Shown in pieces: positions 24,125 through 33,092 of a DNA stretch of 64,000 nt. Origin of the DNA: Cellulomonas marina (GTDB lineage Bacteria > Actinomycetota > Actinomycetes > Actinomycetales > Cellulomonadaceae); contig NZ_FOKA01000010.1 in assembly GCF_900111925.1 (NCBI RefSeq), forward strand, positions 62,001-126,000, given 5' to 3'. The translations under genes and the position numbers were made by a program. Each line of letters begins with the position of its first letter. The first letter of the stretch is position 1. The notes under the pieces were generated by a model. That model made no database searches and had not been told where the DNA came from. It worked only from the letters and a program-made list of their open reading frames with translations.

Positions 24125-27019
24125 TCAGCGCACCACCTCGACGCGCGCGACGCGGGCGGCGCCCACGAGCTCGAGCCTCAGGTCGACCGGACCGGCCGGC
24201 AGTGCCTCGTCGGGCACCGGGACCTCGACCCACCGCCACGCGTACGCCGCCTCGCGCCGGTCGGCGGGGGTGGCGCCGTCCCCGGCCTCCGGTACCGCCA
24301 CCGGGGGGCCGAGCGGCCGCCACGCACCGGTCCCCGTGGGCCGGAGGGCGAGGGCCACCGTCGGCGCGGACCAGCCCGGCAGCGCCCGCGGTGCGACCTC
24401 CAGCCGCAGCGCGCGGGCCCCCGCCAGGTCGAGCCGGTCGTGGCGGACCCACCCCCGGTGGGCGGAGGGCAGCACCTCGACGCACGACCCTGCCGCCCGG
24501 CTGCGGTCGGACGTGACGGCGCCGGCGTACGCGTGGAAGGCGTGCGCCTCCAGCACGTCCGGCCTGCGGACGGGGGCCGGCGGCCCGGTGACGACGAGGT
24601 CCGCGTTCGCCGCGTCGTCGTGCGCGGACCGGCCGACGGTCAGGCGGTAGGTGCCCGGCTGCACGCGGAACGCACCCGGCGTGCCGACGACCGGGCTGCC
24701 CGGGGCCGGCGTCGCGCCCACGTCCCACACCGCCAGCGTGCCGAGCGGCACCCCGAGGTCGACCGTCCGCGTCTCGCCCGGCGCGAGCGCCACCCGCGTC
24801 CACGCGGCGAGGCGCCGGAGGGGGGCGGGCACGGGCAGCGCGGGCGCCTGCACGTGGACGGCGACGAGCTCGTCGACGGGACGCCCGCCGGCGTTGTGCA
24901 GCGTCACCGAGGCGACGACCGCCGCCTCCGGCCGCGGGGTTTCCGGCCGGGCGGCAGGGGTGTGCACGGTGGTGGGCTCGGGGGCCTCGACCGTCGGCGC
25001 CGACAACGTCAGCCCGACGTGCTCGACCCGGGTGTACGACAGCCCGTGCCCGAAGGCGTACAGCGGCTCGGCGGCCCCCCACCGGTAGGTCTGCCCGTTC
25101 CCGACGACGTCGTGGTCGAGCAGGTCGCCGGCGTCCTCCGCCCGCCGCCACCAGGTCTGCGCCAGGCGCCCGGTGGGCTCGCGGTCCCCGGACAGCACGT
25201 CGACGAGCCCGTGGCCCAGCTCCTGCCCGGCGTGGCAGGTCCAGACGACCGCGTCGGCGGCGGCGGCCTCGTCGCCCACCGCGTACGGGTAGCTCGACAC
25301 GACGGCCAGCACGGCCGCGCGGGCGTGCGCCCTCGCCGTCCGCCACAGCTCGCGCGACGCCGGCGGCAGCTCCAGGCCGGGCCGGTCCTCCGTCTCCCGG
25401 CCGGCCACGTGCGGGTCGTTGCCGACCGCGACGACGACGACGTCGGCGCCCGCGCAGACCTCGGCGACGTGCGCCGTGCCCGCGCGCACCACGTGCCGCG
25501 CGAACCGCTCGGCGGTCCGCTCCGACGCCTCGGCGACGAGCAGCCCCGACCCGTGCTGGACGCGCAGCCACCGCCCGCTGCCCACGTGCTGCAGCGAGAC
25601 CGTGCCGTCGTCGTGGGTGCGCACCCGGAACGTCTCCTGCGCCACCCACCCGCCGACCCGGTCCGCGTCCGCCCGCAGGGTCCACGAGGCCCCGGAGACC
25701 AGCCGGCCCGAGGCGGCGCTGCGCAGCGTGACGACGTCGTCGCCCCAGTCGGTGACGTCCAGCCACGTGGCCTCGTCGGGCGCCACGGCGGAGGCGACGA
25801 GGGCTGTGTCGCGCGGGTCGAGCGCGAGGTAGCGGTCGTGCACCAGCGAGCGCAGGGCGACGCGGTCGGCCCCGTCCGCGATCCGCACGTCGGCGTCGGG
25901 GTACCGCTCGGCCAGCGCGCCCGCGACCGTCGACAGGTACGGCGGCGTGCCCGAGTACCAGTCGTGGACGACGTGGTCCGCGAACGGCCCGACGACCGCG
26001 ACGACGGCCGGGGCGCGCAGCGGCAGCACACCGCCGTCGTCGGCGAGCACGACGACCCCCCGCCCCGCCGCCTCCCGGGCGAGCACCCGGTGCTCGGGCG
26101 TGTCGATCGCGTCCGCGCCGACGCCGTACGGGTCGGCGCCCGCCAGCTCGCCGGTCCGCTCCCGCAGGAGCAGGACGCGGAGCACGGCGCGGTCGACGTC
26201 GGCCTCGGTGACGAGCCCGGCCGCCAGCGCCGCCGTGATCCGCTCGACCGTCGGCGCGCTGTCCGCGCTGTTGTCGGTGAAGGAGTCGACGCCGGCGCGC
26301 AGGGCGGCGGCGTGCGAGGTGACGTGGTCGTCGTGGTACCGCTCGCCGTCGACGAGGTTCGACGGCGCCTGCGCGTCGGAGACCACCGCGACCTCGTGCG
26401 GCGCCCACGTGCGCAGCTCGTCGAGCAGCTCGCGCGCGACGTGGTTCGGCCGGCCGTTGACGAGGTTGTACGAGGGCATGACGGCGCCGACGACCCCGGC
26501 GGCCAGCGGGCCGGTGAAGGACGGCAGCTCGTGCTCGCGCAGGGCCTGCGGCGGCAGGTGCGAGCTCGTCACCGCGCGGTCGGTCTCGTTGCTGTAGGCG
26601 AGGTAGTGCTTGAGCGTCGGCACCGTGGCCCAGACCGTCGGGTCGGTGCCGCGCAGCCCCCGGCAGTACCCGGTGGCCAGCACGGCGGTGAGGTCCGCGT
26701 CCTCGGAGTACCCCTCCTCGCCGCGCCCCCACAGCGGGTGCCGCAGCGTGTTGACCACCGGCGCCCACACGTTGAGGCTCACCGTCGGGTCCTGCGCGCG
26801 CTTGGCGCGGACCTCCGTGGCCACGGCGGCGCCGACCCGCTCGAGCAGGTCCGGGTCCCACGTGGCGGCCAGCCCGACCGGCTGCGGGAACACCGTCGCG
26901 GTGCCGAGCCAGGACACGCCGTGCAAGGCCTCGGTGCCGGTGCGGAACGCGGCGAGCCCGAGCCGGGGGACGGCGGGCGCGTGCTGGTGGAGGAACGTCA
27001 CCTTCTCGGCGAGGGTCAT
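24125..27019 (-). CDS. GH3 glycosidase with fascin-like insert and CBM-like C-terminus
   Basis: About 964 residues from the ATG at 27019 (MTLAEKV), the only convincing start outside the divergent gene. The frame is open further upstream without ATG/GTG, so a few N-terminal residues could be missing. N-terminal GH3 barrel: TEALHGVSW, KHYLAYSNETDR, nucleophile Asp215 in VVSDAQAPS. The (alpha/beta)6 C-domain is split by a beta-trefoil (fascin/actin-crosslinking-like) insert at about 388-495. A fibronectin III-like domain follows, then a 140-residue beta domain resembling CBM6 (about 820-964). No signal peptide is seen, so it probably acts inside the cell on imported oligosaccharides, as beta-xylosidase or beta-glucosidase. 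It is divergent from the hemicellulose operon. Confidence 0.88.
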   Translation of the reverse strand: MTLAEKVTFLHQHAPAVPRLGLAAFRTGTEALHGVSWLGTATVFPQPVGLAATWDPDLLERVGAAVATEVRAKRAQDPTVSLNVWAPVVNTLRHPLWGRGEEGYSEDADLTAVLATGYCRGLRGTDPTVWATVPTLKHYLAYSNETDRAVTSSHLPPQALREHELPSFTGPLAAGVVGAVMPSYNLVNGRPNHVARELLDELRTWAPHEVAVVSDAQAPSNLVDGERYHDDHVTSHAAALRAGVDSFTDNSADSAPTVERITAALAAGLVTEADVDRAVLRVLLLRERTGELAGADPYGVGADAIDTPEHRVLAREAAGRGVVVLADDGGVLPLRAPAVVAVVGPFADHVVHDWYSGTPPYLSTVAGALAERYPDADVRIADGADRVALRSLVHDRYLALDPRDTALVASAVAPDEATWLDVTDWGDDVVTLRSAASGRLVSGASWTLRADADRVGGWVAQETFRVRTHDDGTVSLQHVGSGRWLRVQHGSGLLVAEASERTAERFARHVVRAGTAHVAEVCAGADVVVVAVGNDPHVAGRETEDRPGLELPPASRELWRTARAHARAAVLAVVSSYPYAVGDEAAAADAVVWTCHAGQELGHGLVDVLSGDREPTGRLAQTWWRRAEDAGDLLDHDVVGNGQTYRWGAAEPLYAFGHGLSYTRVEHVGLTLSAPTVEAPEPTTVHTPAARPETPRPEAAVVASVTLHNAGGRPVDELVAVHVQAPALPVPAPLRRLAAWTRVALAPGETRTVDLGVPLGTLAVWDVGATPAPGSPVVGTPGAFRVQPGTYRLTVGRSAHDDAANADLVVTGPPAPVRRPDVLEAHAFHAYAGAVTSDRSRAAGSCVEVLPSAHRGWVRHDRLDLAGARALRLEVAPRALPGWSAPTVALALRPTGTGAWRPLGPPVAVPEAGDGATPADRREAAYAWRWVEVPVPDEALPAGPVDLRLELVGAARVARVEVVR

Positions 27020-27174
27020 CGCGGCCAGGGCGCCGGCGGCGTCCGTGGGGCGCGCCTCGGCGGTGGCGGAGCCGGTGACGGACCCGGTGGTGGAGTCGTG
27101 GGCGGGTGGGGGGGACGCAGCGGGTGCTGCGAGGAGGGCGCGGCTGGCCGGGGCGGGACGGGGGCACCGAGGCC

Positions 27175-27188
27175 CCCTCGACCGAGGG
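27175..27188. promoter_or_regulatory. Palindrome overlapping the operon's ribosome binding site
   Basis: CCCTCG-AC-CGAGGG is a perfect inverted repeat whose right arm contains the ribosome binding site (GAGGGAG) of the binding protein gene starting at 27198. It could be an operator for an unlinked repressor, or an RNA hairpin that hides the ribosome binding site. Confidence 0.4.
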
Positions 27189-27197
27189 AGACGCGCG

Positions 27198-28958
27198 ATG
27201 ACGACGTCCGGGACCACCCAGCACCTCCGGGGCCGCGTGCGGCGCCGGCGCACGGCGACGGCCCTCCTCGCGGCGGGCGCCACGGCGGCGCTGGCCGCGT
27301 GCGGGGGCGGCGGCCCGGCCCCCGCCGCGCAGGACGCCAGCAGCGCGGGCCTCGTGGCCGGCGACCAGCTGCCGACCTACACGGCGATCGACCTCGTCGA
27401 GCCGGACTTCCCGGGCGTCGACGGCTCCACGCCGGGCTTCCTGTCCGTCCCGGACCCGCTGGTCCAGGCCTTCGACGAGCCGCCGGGTGCGGGCGGCAGC
27501 TACACGGCCATGACGCCGCTGTGGGGGACCATCCCGCCCACGGAGGGCAACGCGTACTTCGACGCGGTCAACGCGGCCATGGGCACGGACATCACGTTCC
27601 AGATCAGCGACGGCAACACCTACGGCGACAAGCTGGCGGCCGTCCTCGCCTCGCCCGACGACCTGGCCGACTGGGTGACCATCCCGAGCTGGAACGTGCC
27701 GCCGCGGTTCGGCCAGGCGGTGGAGACGATCTTCCAGGACCTCGCGCCGTACCTCGCGGGGGACGCCGTCGAGGACTACCCGTACCTCGCCAACATCCCC
27801 ACGGAGGCCTGGCAGGCCTGCGCCTGGAACGGCCGGCTCTACGGCCTGCCGTTCCCGCAGGAGCTCGGCGTCACGGACTACGCGTTCTACCGCTCCGACC
27901 TGCTGCCGGACGCGCAGATGCCGACGACGGCCGACGAGATGATCGACTTCGTCGAGGAGAACACGAAGGACGGCCACTGGGGCACCAACGACCTGTGGAC
28001 CACGGCCACCGTGATGTTCGGCGTCCCGCCGGAGTGGGTCGTCGGCGACGACGGGACGCTCGTGCACCGGGTGGAGACGCCGCAGTACCGCGCCGCCCTG
28101 GAGTGGATGGCCGAGCTCTACGCGTCCGGCGCCGTGCACCCCGACGCCGTGGCGGACAACCAGGGCGACGCCGCGCAGCGGTTCGAGAGCGGCCAGGTCC
28201 TCGTCAACTCCGGCGGCGTCGGCTGGTGGCACGAGGCGCTGACCCGCAACCGCGCCGTCGACCCCTCCTTCGACATGCGCCCGTTCCCGGTCATCGCCGC
28301 GGACGGCGGCACGCCGACGGTCTACAAGTCCCGCGGCGCCGCGATGTGCTCCTACCTGAAGAAGGCCGACGACGCGACGATCACCGAGCTGCTCGGGGCG
28401 GCCAACTTCCTCGCCTCGCCGTTCGGCACCGCCGAGTACCAGCTCATCAACTACGGGGTGGAGGGCACGCACTACACGCTCGACGAGGCCGGCCTGCCCG
28501 TGCCGACCGCGCAGGCCCAGACCGAGGTGCAGCCCTCCTACATCTTCCTCGTCGACCCGCCGGTGGTGAACGCCAAGGTCTCGCTGCCCGACTACGTCGA
28601 GGCGTTCAGCGAGTGGACGGCCACCAACGCGGCGTACGTCGTCGAGCCGCCGTTCTACGGCATGAACATCACCGAGCCCGCGCAGTTCGCCTCGCTCGAC
28701 ACGCCCTTCGTCGACCTCGAGAAGAGCATCGCCCGCGGCCGCGCCGACCTGTCCGACCTGGACGCCGCCGTCGAGACGTGGCGCTCGTCGGGCGGCGAGG
28801 AGCTGCGGGCGTTCTACCAGGAGATCTACGACGCCCAGCAGGAGGGCGGCGCCTCCGGCACCGACGCAGGCACCGACTCCGGCACCGACGCAGGCACCGA
28901 CTCCGGCACCGACTCCGGCACCGACTCCGGCACCGACTCCGGGACCGACGAGTCGTGA
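27198..28958 (+). CDS. Oligosaccharide-binding lipoprotein (CUT1, LplA-like)
   Basis: 586 residues. ATG after GAGGGAG; lipoprotein signal with lipobox LAAC, Cys35. The mature part has the large cluster D solute-binding fold of LplA-type proteins: ITFQISDGNTYGDKLAAVLAS, GRLYGLPFPQELGV, GVTDYAFYRSDLLP and a C-terminal hinge region. These bind oligosaccharides for LplB/YtcP-type importers. The C-terminus is extended by an acidic tail of eight GTDS/GTDA units coded by a 12-bp minisatellite, which is not typical for the family. First gene of the six-gene operon; its stop overlaps the next start (GTGA). Confidence 0.9.
   Translation: MTTSGTTQHLRGRVRRRRTATALLAAGATAALAACGGGGPAPAAQDASSAGLVAGDQLPTYTAIDLVEPDFPGVDGSTPGFLSVPDPLVQAFDEPPGAGGSYTAMTPLWGTIPPTEGNAYFDAVNAAMGTDITFQISDGNTYGDKLAAVLASPDDLADWVTIPSWNVPPRFGQAVETIFQDLAPYLAGDAVEDYPYLANIPTEAWQACAWNGRLYGLPFPQELGVTDYAFYRSDLLPDAQMPTTADEMIDFVEENTKDGHWGTNDLWTTATVMFGVPPEWVVGDDGTLVHRVETPQYRAALEWMAELYASGAVHPDAVADNQGDAAQRFESGQVLVNSGGVGWWHEALTRNRAVDPSFDMRPFPVIAADGGTPTVYKSRGAAMCSYLKKADDATITELLGAANFLASPFGTAEYQLINYGVEGTHYTLDEAGLPVPTAQAQTEVQPSYIFLVDPPVVNAKVSLPDYVEAFSEWTATNAAYVVEPPFYGMNITEPAQFASLDTPFVDLEKSIARGRADLSDLDAAVETWRSSGGEELRAFYQEIYDAQQEGGASGTDAGTDSGTDAGTDSGTDSGTDSGTDSGTDES
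28857..28952 (+). repeat. 12-bp minisatellite coding (GTDS/A)8
   Basis: Eight consecutive 12-bp units of GGCACCGACTCC or GGCACCGACGCA. Units 4-7 are identical and the last is degenerate (GGGACCGACGAG). It encodes the extreme C-terminal tail of the binding protein. Copy number is likely variable between strains. Confidence 0.92.
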
Positions 28959-30013
28959 CCGCCACGTCCACGTCCCCCGTCCCCGGCCCGACGGCCTCGC
29001 CGTCGGGCCGGGGGCTCCGGCGGGCACCGCTCGCCGGCGGCCGGCAGGTCCGCCGGCGCGGCGGGGCCACGGCAGCCCTGCCCGAGGGCGTCCCGGTCAA
29101 CCGCGTGTCGCTGCGGGCCCGCCTGCGCCGGGACCGCGCGCTGCTGCTCATGACCCTGCCGGCGGTGCTGCTGCTGGCGGTCTTCGCCTACGTCCCGATG
29201 CTCGGCAACGTCATCGCCTGGCAGGACTACTCGCCGTACGTGGGGATCGGCAGCAGCCCCTTCGTCGGCTGGGCCAACTTCGAGCGGGTCATGACGAACC
29301 CCGCCTTCCTCGAGGCCGTGGGCAACACCCTGGCCATCACGGCCTTCCAGCTCGTCTTCTACTTCCCGGTGCCGATCGTGCTGGCGCTCCTGCTCAACAG
29401 CGTGGTCACGCCCGCCCTGCGCACGACGATCCAGTCCGTCGTCTACCTGCCGCACTTCTTCTCGTGGGTGCTGGTCGTGACGATCTTCCAGCAGATCCTC
29501 GGCGGCGCCGGCCTGCTCAACCGGGTGCTGGCGGACCGGGGCTTCACCGGGTTCGACCTCATGACGAGCCCCGACGCGTTCCTCGTCCTCATCACCGCGC
29601 AGGCGGTCTGGAAGGACGCCGGCTGGGGGATCATCATCTTCCTCGCGGCGCTGTCGACGGTGAACCCCGAGCAGTACGAGGCGGCGGCGATGGACGGCGC
29701 CGGCCCGTGGCGGCGCATCTGGCACGTCACGCTGCCGGCCATCCGGCCCACGATCATCCTGCTGCTCATCCTGCGCCTGGGCGACGCCCTCACCGTCGGG
29801 TTCGAGCAGCTCATCCTCCAGCGCGGTGCCGTCGGCCCCGGCGTCTCGGAGGTCATCGACACGTTCGTCTACTACCAGGGCGTCATCAACGGCGACTGGG
29901 CGTTCGCCGCGGCCGCCGGCCTGGTGAAGGGCGTCGTGTCCCTCCTTCTCGTGCTCGGGGCCAACAAGCTCGCGCACGTCTTCGGCGAGGACGGGGTGTA
30001 CCGGAAGTCATGA
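28955..30013 (+). CDS. ABC transporter permease (LplB family)
   Basis: 352 residues, GTG start overlapping the upstream stop by 4 bp. After a basic N-terminal tail of about 60 residues there are six membrane segments. The binding-protein-dependent permease loop is present: EQYEAAAMDGAGPWRRIWHVTLPAIRPT, the EAA motif that docks the ATPase. LplB-like motifs include VVYLPHFFSWV. It forms the importer channel with the next gene. Confidence 0.93.
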   Translation: MTATSTSPVPGPTASPSGRGLRRAPLAGGRQVRRRGGATAALPEGVPVNRVSLRARLRRDRALLLMTLPAVLLLAVFAYVPMLGNVIAWQDYSPYVGIGSSPFVGWANFERVMTNPAFLEAVGNTLAITAFQLVFYFPVPIVLALLLNSVVTPALRTTIQSVVYLPHFFSWVLVVTIFQQILGGAGLLNRVLADRGFTGFDLMTSPDAFLVLITAQAVWKDAGWGIIIFLAALSTVNPEQYEAAAMDGAGPWRRIWHVTLPAIRPTIILLLILRLGDALTVGFEQLILQRGAVGPGVSEVIDTFVYYQGVINGDWAFAAAAGLVKGVVSLLLVLGANKLAHVFGEDGVYRKS

Positions 30014-31011
30014 GCATCCAGCAGGACGCGACCCGAGCCCCCCTGGGGCTGCCGGGCGCCGCCGCCACCCCCGTCCCCGACCCCCGCCCGGCGCCGCGGC
30101 GCCGCCCCCGGCGGTCCCGCCACCGCAACGCCTGGGAGGGCCGCCCGACGGTCCTCGGTCAGGGCCTCAAGGGCGCCGTGCTGGCGGGCGTCGTGCTGGC
30201 CGTGCTCTTCCCGCTCTACACGGTGGTGCTGACGTCGCTCTCGACGACGGCCGACGTCAACCGCTCCGGCGGCATGGTGACGGTCCCCGGGCAGCTCACC
30301 CTGGCCGCCTACCAGCAGATCCTCTCCGGCGGCATCGTCACGCGGGCGGCCCTGGTGAGCATCGGCGTCACCACCGTCGGCACCGTGCTCTCGACGACGG
30401 TGTCGGTGCTCGCCGCCTACGGCCTCTCGCGCCCCGGCTCGGTGCTGCACCGGCCGATCCTGTTCGTCTTCCTCATCACGATGTTCTTCGGCGCGGGGAT
30501 GATCCCGACGTACCTGCTCGTCAGCGAGCTGGGCCTCATCAACTCGTACTGGTCGCTGATCCTCCCCGGGGCCGTGTCGGCCTTCAACGTGCTCATCCTG
30601 CGGTCGTTCTTCATGAGCATCGACCCCGCCATCACGGAGGCCGCCCGCATCGACGGCGCCGGCGACTGGCGCATCCTCGGCCGGATCGTCATGCCGATGT
30701 CCCGGGCCGTGACCGCCGTCGTCGCCCTGTTCTACGGCGTGGGGTACTTCAACGCGTTCTTCAACGCGATGCTCTACATCAACGACAACGTGAAGTGGCC
30801 CCTGCAGCTCGTCCTGCGCTCCTACGTCCTGCAGGGCGTCACGCTGCCCGGCAGCGGCACCGGCCAGGTCGACGTCGCCACGGGCGCCGTGACGGGCCTG
30901 CCGGTGAAGATGGCCATCATGGTGCTGGCGATCGTGCCGATCCTCCTGGTCTACCCGCTCATCCAGCGCCACTTCACCAAGGGCGTCATCTTCGGCGCGG
31001 TCAAGGGGTGA
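30010..31011 (+). CDS. ABC transporter permease (YtcP/CUT1 family)
   Basis: 333 residues, ATG overlapping the upstream stop (ATGA). Six membrane segments follow a basic tail rich in Pro/Arg. The EAA loop is EAARIDGAGDWRILGRIVMPMSRA. Features of the YtcP subgroup include MFFGAGMIPTYLLV and the C-terminal FTKGVIFGAVKG. It is the second half of the oligosaccharide channel. No ATPase gene is in this operon; such importers commonly borrow a shared MsmK-type ATPase encoded elsewhere. Confidence 0.93.
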   Translation: MSIQQDATRAPLGLPGAAATPVPDPRPAPRRRPRRSRHRNAWEGRPTVLGQGLKGAVLAGVVLAVLFPLYTVVLTSLSTTADVNRSGGMVTVPGQLTLAAYQQILSGGIVTRAALVSIGVTTVGTVLSTTVSVLAAYGLSRPGSVLHRPILFVFLITMFFGAGMIPTYLLVSELGLINSYWSLILPGAVSAFNVLILRSFFMSIDPAITEAARIDGAGDWRILGRIVMPMSRAVTAVVALFYGVGYFNAFFNAMLYINDNVKWPLQLVLRSYVLQGVTLPGSGTGQVDVATGAVTGLPVKMAIMVLAIVPILLVYPLIQRHFTKGVIFGAVKG

Positions 31012-33092
31012 GCCGGCAGCGCGGCGGCCCCGCGGTCCTGCTCGGGGCGTCGGCGCCGCTCTTCGGCGGGGACTGGAACCCCGAGCAGTGGGACCGGGCC
31101 ACGTGGGACGAGGACGTCGCGCTCATGCGCCGCGCCGGCGTCACCCTGGTCACGGTGGGGGTGTTCTCCTGGTCGCGCCTCGAGCCCCGGCCGGGCGAGT
31201 ACGACCTGGACTGGCTCGTGGAGGTCCTCGACCTCCTGCACGGTGCCGGCATCCGCGCGGACCTGGCCACCCCGACGGCCTCGCCGCCGCCGTGGCTCGG
31301 GCACCGCTGGCCCGAGACGCTGCCGGTCACGGCCGAGGGCGTGCGGCTGACGTACGGGTCCCGCAACCAGTTCGCCCCCTCCTCGCCGGTCTACCGGGAG
31401 CACGCGCTCGCGGTGACGCGGGCCGTCGTCGAGCGGTGCGCCGGCCACCCCGCCGTCGCGATGTGGCACGTCGGCAACGAGCTGGGGCAGGTCGACCACT
31501 CCGACGTCGCCGCCGTCGCCTTCCGCCGCTGGCTGGCGGACCGGTACGGGTCCGTCGACGCGCTGAACGCGGCGTGGGCGACGAGCGTGTGGTCCCAGGG
31601 CTACACCTCCTTCGACGAGGTGCTGCCGCCGCGCGCCGCGCCGTACCACCGCAACCCCAGCCAGGAGCTCGACTTCCGCCGCTTCACCTCCGACGAGCTG
31701 CGCGACCTGCTGCGCCTGCAGACGGCCGTCATCCGCGAGCACGACGCCCACCGGCCCGTCACGACGAACCTCATGGGCTTCTTCCCGGGGGCGGACTACG
31801 CCACCTGGGCCGACGACGTCGACGTCGTGTCCGACGACGCCTACCCCGACCCGGCCGACCCCCGCGCGCCGGCCGACGCGGCGCTCACGCAGCACCTCGT
31901 CCGGTCCCTGGCCGGCGGGGACCCGTGGCTGCTCATGGAGTCGGCCGTCTCGGCGGTGAGCTGGCGCCCGCACAACCTCACGAGGTCCCCGGCCCGCAGC
32001 CGGCTCGGGTCGCTGCAGGCGGTGGCGCACGGCGCCGACGGGGTGCTGTTCTTCCAGTGGCGGCAGGCCCGGTCGGGACCCGAGCGGTTCCACTCCGCGC
32101 TGCTGCCCGTGGCCGGGCCGGACACCGCCGTGCACGCGGGGGCCCGGCGGCTCGGCGCCGACCTGGCCCGGCTCGGTCCCGTGGTCGGGACGCGGACGGA
32201 CGCGCCCGTCGCGCTGCTGTGGGACTGGCCGTCCTGGTGGGCGGGCACCGCGCAGGCCCTGCCGACGGACCGCCTCGACCCGCTCGCGACGCTGCGCGCC
32301 TGGCACCGGGTGCTGTGGGACGCGCGCGTGACGGTGGACGTCGTGCCGCCCGGCGCGGACCTCACGGGCTACCGCGCGGTGCTGGCCCCCTCGCTGCACG
32401 TGCTGGCGCCGGGGCCCGCGGAGGCGCTCGACGCGTACGTCCGCGGCGGCGGCGTGCTCGCGGTGGGGCCCTTCAGCGGGGTCGCCGACGAGCACGGCCA
32501 CCTGCACGTCGGGCGGGCGCCCGTGCTGCTGCGCGACGTGCTCGGCGCCTCGTCGGAGGAGTGGGTGCCGCTGCCTGACGAGGGGCTGCCCGCGCGGTGG
32601 ACGGACGCCATCGCCGGCGCCGCCCGCGTGCACACCTTCGTCGAGCACGCCCGGGCGGAGGGCGCCAACCCCGTCCTCGTCCTCGACGGCGGGCCGGGTC
32701 TCGAGCACCTGGCCGGCGCACTGGCGGTCGGCCGGCACGCCGGCACCCCCGCGACCGGCGACGGCACCGCCTGGTACGTCGGCGCCGTCCTCGGCGAGGG
32801 CGACCTGCGCCGCGTGCTCACCGCGGTCCTCGCGGACGCGGGGGTCGCCGACCCCCTGCCCGGCGTCCCGGCCGGTCTCGAGGTCGCCCGTCGTGGCGAC
32901 GTGCTCGTCGCCCTCAACCACACCGGTGCGCCGGTGCCCCTGCCCGGCGCCGGCCTGGCCGCCGCCCTCGACCTGCCCCCCGGCACCCCGCTCGTGGACC
33001 TGCTCTCCGCGCGGCGGCTCCCGACCACCCCCGACGACGCCCCGACCGTCCTGGCGGAGCACGACGTCCTCGTCCTGATGGAGGCACGATGA
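31008..33092 (+). CDS. GH42 beta-galactosidase
   Basis: 694 residues, GTG start overlapping the upstream stop. The N-terminal barrel begins GGDWNPEQWD, the hallmark of GH42. The acid/base is Glu158 in HVGNELGQ and the nucleophile is probably Glu311 in LLMESAVSAVSW. The trimerisation (flavodoxin-like) domain and a small C-terminal beta domain follow, giving the normal family length. No signal peptide, so it acts in the cytoplasm on imported galactosides. In this operon, removal of galactosyl caps from xyloglucan-type side chains is plausible; GH42 members also include alpha-L-arabinopyranosidases. Confidence 0.9.
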   Translation: MSRQRGGPAVLLGASAPLFGGDWNPEQWDRATWDEDVALMRRAGVTLVTVGVFSWSRLEPRPGEYDLDWLVEVLDLLHGAGIRADLATPTASPPPWLGHRWPETLPVTAEGVRLTYGSRNQFAPSSPVYREHALAVTRAVVERCAGHPAVAMWHVGNELGQVDHSDVAAVAFRRWLADRYGSVDALNAAWATSVWSQGYTSFDEVLPPRAAPYHRNPSQELDFRRFTSDELRDLLRLQTAVIREHDAHRPVTTNLMGFFPGADYATWADDVDVVSDDAYPDPADPRAPADAALTQHLVRSLAGGDPWLLMESAVSAVSWRPHNLTRSPARSRLGSLQAVAHGADGVLFFQWRQARSGPERFHSALLPVAGPDTAVHAGARRLGADLARLGPVVGTRTDAPVALLWDWPSWWAGTAQALPTDRLDPLATLRAWHRVLWDARVTVDVVPPGADLTGYRAVLAPSLHVLAPGPAEALDAYVRGGGVLAVGPFSGVADEHGHLHVGRAPVLLRDVLGASSEEWVPLPDEGLPARWTDAIAGAARVHTFVEHARAEGANPVLVLDGGPGLEHLAGALAVGRHAGTPATGDGTAWYVGAVLGEGDLRRVLTAVLADAGVADPLPGVPAGLEVARRGDVLVALNHTGAPVPLPGAGLAAALDLPPGTPLVDLLSARRLPTTPDDAPTVLAEHDVLVLMEAR

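Noticed and set aside
22133-28954. Very long plus-strand frame through the cyclic-di-GMP and GH3 genes into the permease.
   Set aside because: The opposite-strand genes have clear domains; the plus-strand translation is low-complexity Arg/Gly/Pro. Only the part after 28955 (permease) is real.
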